This document shows positions 59,659-64,000 of a stretch of 64,000 bases of DNA, in pieces. The stretch lies in the NCBI GenBank assembly GCA_016716435.1, contig JADJWI010000003.1, positions 1,054,001 to 1,118,000 of the forward strand. Direction: 5' to 3'. The DNA comes from Acidobacteriota bacterium. Lineage in GTDB: Bacteria; Acidobacteriota; Blastocatellia; Pyrinomonadales; Pyrinomonadaceae. Each line of letters starts with the position of its first letter. Positions within the stretch are counted from its first letter, which is position 1. The notes beneath the pieces are model-generated. The model was not told where the DNA came from. It did no database searches and saw only the letters and a program-made list of their open reading frames with translations. A program made the position numbers and the translations under genes.

Positions 59659-60087
59659 TTAGAAAGCGCTGTCTCCGCCACCTCTAAAAAACAAAAAATA
59701 GACGCCGACGGAGAAAGCGATCACAAAGACCACAATGATGAACAAAGTAAAGATGGCCCAAACGGCACCGCGGCCGCCTTTTTCCTCGATGGCCGAGGAG
59801 GCCGGAACCCCAGTTTCGGGTGCGTCCGGAACCGCCTCATTGAGGTCGGGCTGCGGCTCGATATCAAGAGCAATTGGCTCGGCCGCCGCTGCTGCAACCG
59901 GTTCGGTTGTTGCCGGCATCTGGCTGCGTTGAGGCGTATGCCCGCTCGTTTGACGAAATACCGGCGGCGGCATCGACCAACCACCCGCAGGCTTTTCGGC
60001 ACCGGGTCGTGGTTCAGGCCTCTCGGTCGGGGCCTCGTCGGGGGAAGAGTTGTCGAGTCCTTGCATTTCTGCGATTCCGTCGTTCAT
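59659..60087 (-). CDS. Tail-anchored Pro-rich membrane protein at the head of the T6SS locus
   Basis: The 142-residue product has a low-complexity proline/alanine-rich cytoplasmic part (residues 10-95) and a C-terminal membrane helix (GAVWAIFTLFIIVVFVIAFSVGVYFLFF). There is no signal peptide. I start at the ATG at 60087 with GGAGG 8 nt before it; an in-frame GTG at 60096 overlaps that site. The function is unknown. By position, 111 bp before the FHA-Ig gene, it is possibly part of the same transcription unit, and the disordered region may be a phosphorylation target for the FHA domains (inference). Confidence 0.65.
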   Translation of the reverse strand: MNDGIAEMQGLDNSSPDEAPTERPEPRPGAEKPAGGWSMPPPVFRQTSGHTPQRSQMPATTEPVAAAAAEPIALDIEPQPDLNEAVPDAPETGVPASSAIEEKGGRGAVWAIFTLFIIVVFVIAFSVGVYFLFFRGGGDSAF

Positions 60088-60129
60088 TCGGACCACCTCC
60101 GTTCTGAAGTGTTGGGCACGGTGTTTAGA

Positions 60130-61497
60130 TCAACTTGAAAGTTCCAAAACATCCGAACGCGTAATGATCCCTGTAATTCGCTTAAAGTCTTCTATCACAA
60201 CCGCGGGCGATTCCAAAAGCTTCGCCTTTATTTCGTTGATGCTCGAATCAACTTGCACGACCGGAAAGCTCGGCTCCATAACATCGCTGACCTTTGATTC
60301 GAGCAGGGAATGATCGACAAGCAGCTTGGCCAAAACGCGGCTTTCGCGGAAACTTCCGACCGAGCGGTTATCTTCGATCACAGGTATCTGCGTAATGCCA
60401 TTTTCGGACATTCTCGCAAGGGCGGCCGCAACCGTTTCATCAGGCCCGGTAAAGATCAATTGACCCGGAGCGGTCCCGTTCTTGGTCTCTACGATGAGCC
60501 CGGCCGTAATCTTCTGAGGCTCAAGAAGCAGCTTCTCCTTCATCCATTCGTCCGAATGGAACTTGGACAAATAATGCTCGCCCGTATCGCATACGATGAA
60601 AACGATGACGGCGTTCTCGTCCGATTCTTTTGCGACCTTTAGGGCAGCGGCGAAGTTCGTTCCCGTAGAGCCGCCGCAGAAAATGCCTTCCTTTCGCGAG
60701 AGTTGGCGGGCGAGGTCAAAGGACTCGCGGTCGGTTACGTTGATCACTTCGTCCACCACACTCATATCGGCATTGCCGACCGGGAGGCTTTGCCCGATGC
60801 CTTCGACCAGATAGGGCGTTGCCTCGGGCACTTGGCCCGAGTCCTTGTAGGTCTTAAAGATCGAACCGTAAGGGTCGGCACCGATGATCTTTACGTTCGG
60901 GTTTTGTTCTTTTAGGTAGCGGCCGGTTCCGCTGATGGTTCCGCCTGTGCCGATGCTGGCCACGAAATGGGTTATCTTGCCGTCCGTATCCCGCCACAGC
61001 TCGGGGCCGGTCGTCCGGTAATGGGCCGCCGGGTTTGCCGGGTGGTTGTACTGATCGGGATAAAACGAGTTCGGTGTTTCTTGCGAAATGCGCTTTGCCG
61101 TCTCAACATAATGATCAGGCGTGCCCGGCTTGGCCGCCGCAGGGCATACGACGATATCGGCGCCGAGCGACTTGAGGTATCGCATTTTTTCGACCGAAAC
61201 CTTCTCCGTCAAAACAAATATGCACTTGTATCCGCGAACGGCGGCAACAAGAGCCATTCCGATTCCGGTATTTCCCGAGGTCGCTTCGACCAACGTGCCG
61301 CCGGGCTTCAGGACGCCTTCCGTTTCAGCCCAATCGACCATCGAAACGCCGATCCTGTCCTTGACCGAATATCCGGGATTCAGGCTCTCCATCTTTGCGA
61401 GAATCGTTGACTTGACGTTAAACTGACGGGCCAGATTGTTGACCTTGACAAGGGGTGTGTTGCCGATTAGTTCAAGAACGTTTTCGTAATATTTCAT
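60130..61497 (-). CDS. cbs: Cystathionine beta-synthase with C-terminal CBS pair
   Basis: The 455-residue product has the PLP-dependent fold II domain (about 1-310) with the PLP lysine in NPGYSVKDRIG, the phosphate-binding GTGGTISGTGRYL and the substrate loop SGNTGIGMAL. A CBS pair follows (about 335-455, 'MSENGITQIPVIEDN', 'VSDVMEPSFPVVQVDSS'). The length and layout match bacterial cystathionine beta-synthases; a cysteine synthase activity cannot be excluded by sequence alone. It converts serine and homocysteine to cystathionine. It is 42 bp downstream of the tail-anchored T6SS gene's end region but probably belongs to another unit. Confidence 0.9.
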   Translation of the reverse strand: MKYYENVLELIGNTPLVKVNNLARQFNVKSTILAKMESLNPGYSVKDRIGVSMVDWAETEGVLKPGGTLVEATSGNTGIGMALVAAVRGYKCIFVLTEKVSVEKMRYLKSLGADIVVCPAAAKPGTPDHYVETAKRISQETPNSFYPDQYNHPANPAAHYRTTGPELWRDTDGKITHFVASIGTGGTISGTGRYLKEQNPNVKIIGADPYGSIFKTYKDSGQVPEATPYLVEGIGQSLPVGNADMSVVDEVINVTDRESFDLARQLSRKEGIFCGGSTGTNFAAALKVAKESDENAVIVFIVCDTGEHYLSKFHSDEWMKEKLLLEPQKITAGLIVETKNGTAPGQLIFTGPDETVAAALARMSENGITQIPVIEDNRSVGSFRESRVLAKLLVDHSLLESKVSDVMEPSFPVVQVDSSINEIKAKLLESPAVVIEDFKRITGIITRSDVLELSS

Positions 61498-61614
61498 TTA
61501 TTAGAGGATAAATTAAACTAATTGAAAGTGCGATGCCCTAATCTTAAACCCACTTTAAATTCATGTAAACCTGAAACGAACTAAAGCGACCCATCGTATA
61601 GAAATTTAGAAAAT

Positions 61615-62931
61615 ATGAGAAAAAGGTGGGTTTTTGAACTAAAATATGCGGCCGGGCTGATCTTCTCGCTCGGCGTTCTTTTCTTTGCAGCCGAGGCTCA
61701 GATCGCGGCCGATGTTGCCAGTCCTGCTGCGGATGCGGCGAAGCGGCGGATAGATAGTTTTGAAAAGGTCTGGTCAACGGTCAACGATAAGCATTATGAC
61801 CCGACTTTTGGCGGTGTGGATTGGGCATCCGTTAAGGTGAAATACGAGCCGCTTGCCCGGGCGGCGAAAAACGATGACGAGCTGCACGACGTGCTTCGCA
61901 AGATGCTGGCAGAGCTAAAGCTCTCGCATTTCGGCATTCATTCGGGCAATCCGGAGTTCGGTTCGGGAGCGGGTGAGGTCGGCGTAGAGCTGAAATCGCT
62001 TCGCTCGGGAATGACGATCTTTCGCGTCGATCTTAGTTCGGCAGCGGCGAAGTCTGGCCTAAAGCCCGGAATGATCATCACTTCGATAGACGGCAAAACA
62101 TCTGTCGACATGATAGAAAAGCTCGAATCTGCTATCGCCGGGCGCGACCTGACCGAAGGTTCGCGGCGGATCTACCGTGAGCGAATGTTTGAAGCTGCTT
62201 TGGGCGGCAAGCCCGGGAGCGAGGTCAAGATCGGGATACAGGAGTTGGGCAAGGAACCAAGGACGGTAAGCGTCACCCGCGAAGAGTTTGCTGGCGAATA
62301 TTCGCAGCCGCTCGGTAATTTTCCGGCACAGCCGATGAAGTTTGAATCGCGGCGGCTTGAGGGCAATATCGGTTATATCAGCTTCAATATGTGGGTCATC
62401 GCCCAGATGCCGAAGCTGCGTGCCGCTATGAGGGAACATGCTGAAGCGGCTGGAATTATAATAGATCTTCGCGGTAATCCGGGCGGTGTCGGCGGCATGG
62501 CAAGCGGGCTTGCAGGTATGATGCTGAAAGAAGAGCTGTCGCTTGGCTCGATGCGGTCGCGGGAAAGCGGGATGAAGTTTTCGGTCTTCCCGCAGCCAGG
62601 GGCGTTCAACGGGCCGGTCGCGGTCTTGATCGACCATGGCTCGGGCTCGACCAGTGAAATATTCGCCGCCGGACTTCAGGATGCAGGCCGAATCACACTA
62701 ATCGGCGAACGCACAGCGGGAGCGGTTTTGCCGTCATTTTTTGAGAAGCTTCCGACGGGTGCGACGTTTCAATATGCCGTTTCGGATTACCGGTCACCGA
62801 AAGATGTGCTCGTCGAGGGCCGCGGCGTTGAGCCCGATATAAAGGCCGAGCTTGATGGCGAAAGCCTCGCCAAAGGGATCGATTCGCAGCTTCAGCGGGC
62901 GGTCGAGGTACTACTAAAAAAGGGGAAATAA
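61615..62931 (+). CDS. Secreted S41-family peptidase
   Basis: The 438-residue product has a signal peptide (YAAGLIFSLGVLFFAAEAQ), a PDZ domain (about 115-200, VELKSLRSGMTIFRV..AKSGLKPGMIITSIDGK) and an S41 catalytic domain. The core reads GNIGYISFNMW, IIDLRGNPGG, DHGSGSTSEIFAAGLQDAGR with the nucleophile Ser, and IGERTAGAVLPS. This resembles the interphotoreceptor-retinoid-binding/tricorn type of S41 peptidase. It acts in the periplasm or outside the cell. The 3' end touches the start of the LolA-like gene (ATG follows TAA directly). Confidence 0.9.
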   Translation: MRKRWVFELKYAAGLIFSLGVLFFAAEAQIAADVASPAADAAKRRIDSFEKVWSTVNDKHYDPTFGGVDWASVKVKYEPLARAAKNDDELHDVLRKMLAELKLSHFGIHSGNPEFGSGAGEVGVELKSLRSGMTIFRVDLSSAAAKSGLKPGMIITSIDGKTSVDMIEKLESAIAGRDLTEGSRRIYRERMFEAALGGKPGSEVKIGIQELGKEPRTVSVTREEFAGEYSQPLGNFPAQPMKFESRRLEGNIGYISFNMWVIAQMPKLRAAMREHAEAAGIIIDLRGNPGGVGGMASGLAGMMLKEELSLGSMRSRESGMKFSVFPQPGAFNGPVAVLIDHGSGSTSEIFAAGLQDAGRITLIGERTAGAVLPSFFEKLPTGATFQYAVSDYRSPKDVLVEGRGVEPDIKAELDGESLAKGIDSQLQRAVEVLLKKGK

Positions 62932-63681
62932 ATGAAACTGAACAAATATCTTTTGATGCTTCTTGCACTTGTCTTTTCCGGTTCCGCCGTGGCTCAGAAG
63001 GCCGGCGAAGGCTGGGCAAAACCGAGCCTCCCGGCGGCCTCGGAGATCATTGCCAAATACGTGACCGCCATCGGCGGCCGCGAGGCGAACGCGAAATTCA
63101 AGTCGCGTGTCACAACCGGCAAGGCCTCGCTCTCACCGCTCGGCATAAGCGGAACCTTCGAACAGGCAGCGGTCTCACCAAACCGCTCGGCCCTCAGAAT
63201 GGAACTCGCCGGTGTCGGACAGTTCCTGGATGTGACCGATGGCGGAACGTCGTGGGCAAATGATCCGATCCAGGGTTTTCGCCAACGCTCGGGCAAGGAG
63301 CTTGACCAGCAAAAGAACACCGCTCTCTTTGCACGGACCTATGACCTGAACGCCGCCTATAGCTCATTCGAGGTCACGGGAATTGAGAAAGTGGGCGGCA
63401 GTGATGCGTATGTCGTCATTGCAAAGCAAACCGGCCTACCGGATGACACCATCTATTTTGACGTAGCGAGCGGACTGATCGTCCGGACGGATTCAACCTC
63501 GATCTCTCCGCAGGGCGAGATCAAAACGCAGTCATTTCCGAGCGATTACCGTGAGGTGGACGGCATCAAGATCCCTTTCAAGATCAGATCTGTTATCCCG
63601 AATGTGGAAATACTCCTGACGGTTGAAAAGGTCGAGCACGACGTCACCGTCAGCGACGAGAAATTTGCTAGGCCGAAGTAG
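62932..63681 (+). CDS. Secreted LolA-like protein
   Basis: The 249-residue product has a signal peptide (MKLNKYLLMLLALVFSGSAVAQ) and a beta-rich domain of the outer-membrane lipoprotein carrier/sorting type: 'EIIAKYVTAIGGREANAKFKSRVTTGKASL', 'SALRMELAGVGQFLDVTDGGTSW', 'YFDVASGLIVRTDS', 'YREVDGIKIPFKIRSV'. Such proteins bind lipids or hydrophobic chains. It begins right after the S41 peptidase stop codon, so the two are translated together. Its 3' end overlaps the convergent GDPD gene by 14 bp. Confidence 0.82.
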   Translation: MKLNKYLLMLLALVFSGSAVAQKAGEGWAKPSLPAASEIIAKYVTAIGGREANAKFKSRVTTGKASLSPLGISGTFEQAAVSPNRSALRMELAGVGQFLDVTDGGTSWANDPIQGFRQRSGKELDQQKNTALFARTYDLNAAYSSFEVTGIEKVGGSDAYVVIAKQTGLPDDTIYFDVASGLIVRTDSTSISPQGEIKTQSFPSDYREVDGIKIPFKIRSVIPNVEILLTVEKVEHDVTVSDEKFARPK

Positions 63682-64000
63682 CCGCGGCTTTTAACTCTTT
63701 GACCCCGAGAAATTCCTCACGCTTTTTGAGGAGCTTCGCGGGGTCATTTGTTATTACGGCCTTTACTCCGAGCAGTGCGGACCGCTTTAGCCAATGAGAG
63801 TGGTCCGCAGTCCAGATCGCTACCGGCAGCCCGGCTTTCGTGGCCTTTTTCATCAGCTTTCGTGTGGCAAGCGAATAGTGGATCGAAAGTTCGTGGGCTC
63901 CGAGCTCTTCCGCAAGCCGGACAAGGTATTTCTCCTTTCTAAGTATCGTCTTTATCTTCGGTGCGAAGAGGGCCGCGGTTCGAACTTCGGGGAGATTCTC
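63668..64000 (-). CDS. Glycerophosphodiester phosphodiesterase, C-terminal part
   Basis: The frame is open to the right edge, so only the last 110 codons are visible. The residues LPVAIWTADHSHWLKRSALLGVKAVITNDPAKLL match the C-terminal GDPD signature (V..WT....., ..G.D.(I/V)ITD.P), with the conserved Asn-Asp-Pro. It hydrolyses glycerophosphodiesters to glycerol 3-phosphate and an alcohol. The catalytic His/Glu region lies outside the window, so activity cannot be judged. It ends convergent with and overlapping the LolA-like gene by 14 bp. Confidence 0.8.
   Translation of the reverse strand, partial: ENLPEVRTAALFAPKIKTILRKEKYLVRLAEELGAHELSIHYSLATRKLMKKATKAGLPVAIWTADHSHWLKRSALLGVKAVITNDPAKLLKKREEFLGVKELKAAATSA

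Noticed and set aside
59659..60087. Tail-anchored protein as TssJ substitute
   Set aside because: It has no signal peptide or lipobox and a C-terminal rather than N-terminal anchor, so it is not TssJ.
1..64000. tRNA, rRNA or insertion sequence
   Set aside because: No cloverleaf, rRNA segment or transposase gene was recognised by eye in either strand.

Overview
The window is about 64 kb of moderately GC-rich bacterial chromosome. It holds a VWFA-related protein of the type expanded in Acidobacteriota, a CarboxypepD_reg/TonB-dependent (Oar-like) receptor, many secreted Gram-negative proteins and a complete 2-oxoacid dehydrogenase E2/E3 set. An Acidobacteriota host, perhaps class Blastocatellia, fits best. 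That placement is an inference from gene content, because no rRNA or other marker is present.

Region by region: (1) 1-877 is the 3' part of nadE. (2) 0.9-7.5 kb holds secreted and outer-membrane proteins (WD40, an Sm-like small protein, VWFA, OmpA) separated by two repeat-rich intergenic regions; the second contains a strict 7-nt periodic tract. The stretch ends in a beta-barrel gene broken by an in-frame amber codon right after its signal peptide. (3) 7.5-23 kb is housekeeping and stress: the E2 acyltransferase, a thioredoxin-fold protein, an ion-homeostasis cluster (NhaA, Na/Ca exchanger, CBS protein, P2A ATPase, Usp), SerA and lpdA, plus a decayed scrap of a second lpd gene. (4) 23-32 kb has the TonB receptor, a rhodanese/methyltransferase/rhodanese/TlpA group, a Yip1-TPR membrane protein and fumC.

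(5) 31.8-60.1 kb is a large type VI secretion (T6SS) locus, entirely on the minus strand. In transcription order it encodes a single-TM protein, three FHA-TM proteins with lytic-transglycosylase-type C-termini, a YkgJ-type cysteine-cluster protein, TssK, TssL, TssM, TagJ, TssA, TssB, TssC, Hcp, TssE, TssF, TssG, ClpV, VgrG, DUF4123 chaperone, PAAR spike, a duplicated-domain T6SS-associated protein, a metzincin-like metallopeptidase (candidate effector) and a secreted protein (candidate immunity factor). No TssJ lipoprotein, Ser/Thr kinase or phosphatase is encoded in it.

(6) 60.1-64 kb has a cystathionine beta-synthase, an S41 peptidase, a LolA-like secreted protein and the end of a glycerophosphodiester phosphodiesterase.

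The most interesting parts are the FHA/lytic-transglycosylase trio inside a TssJ-less T6SS, the VgrG-linked metallopeptidase/secreted-partner module, the amber-interrupted barrel gene behind a structured leader or small RNA, and the heptanucleotide repeat tract.
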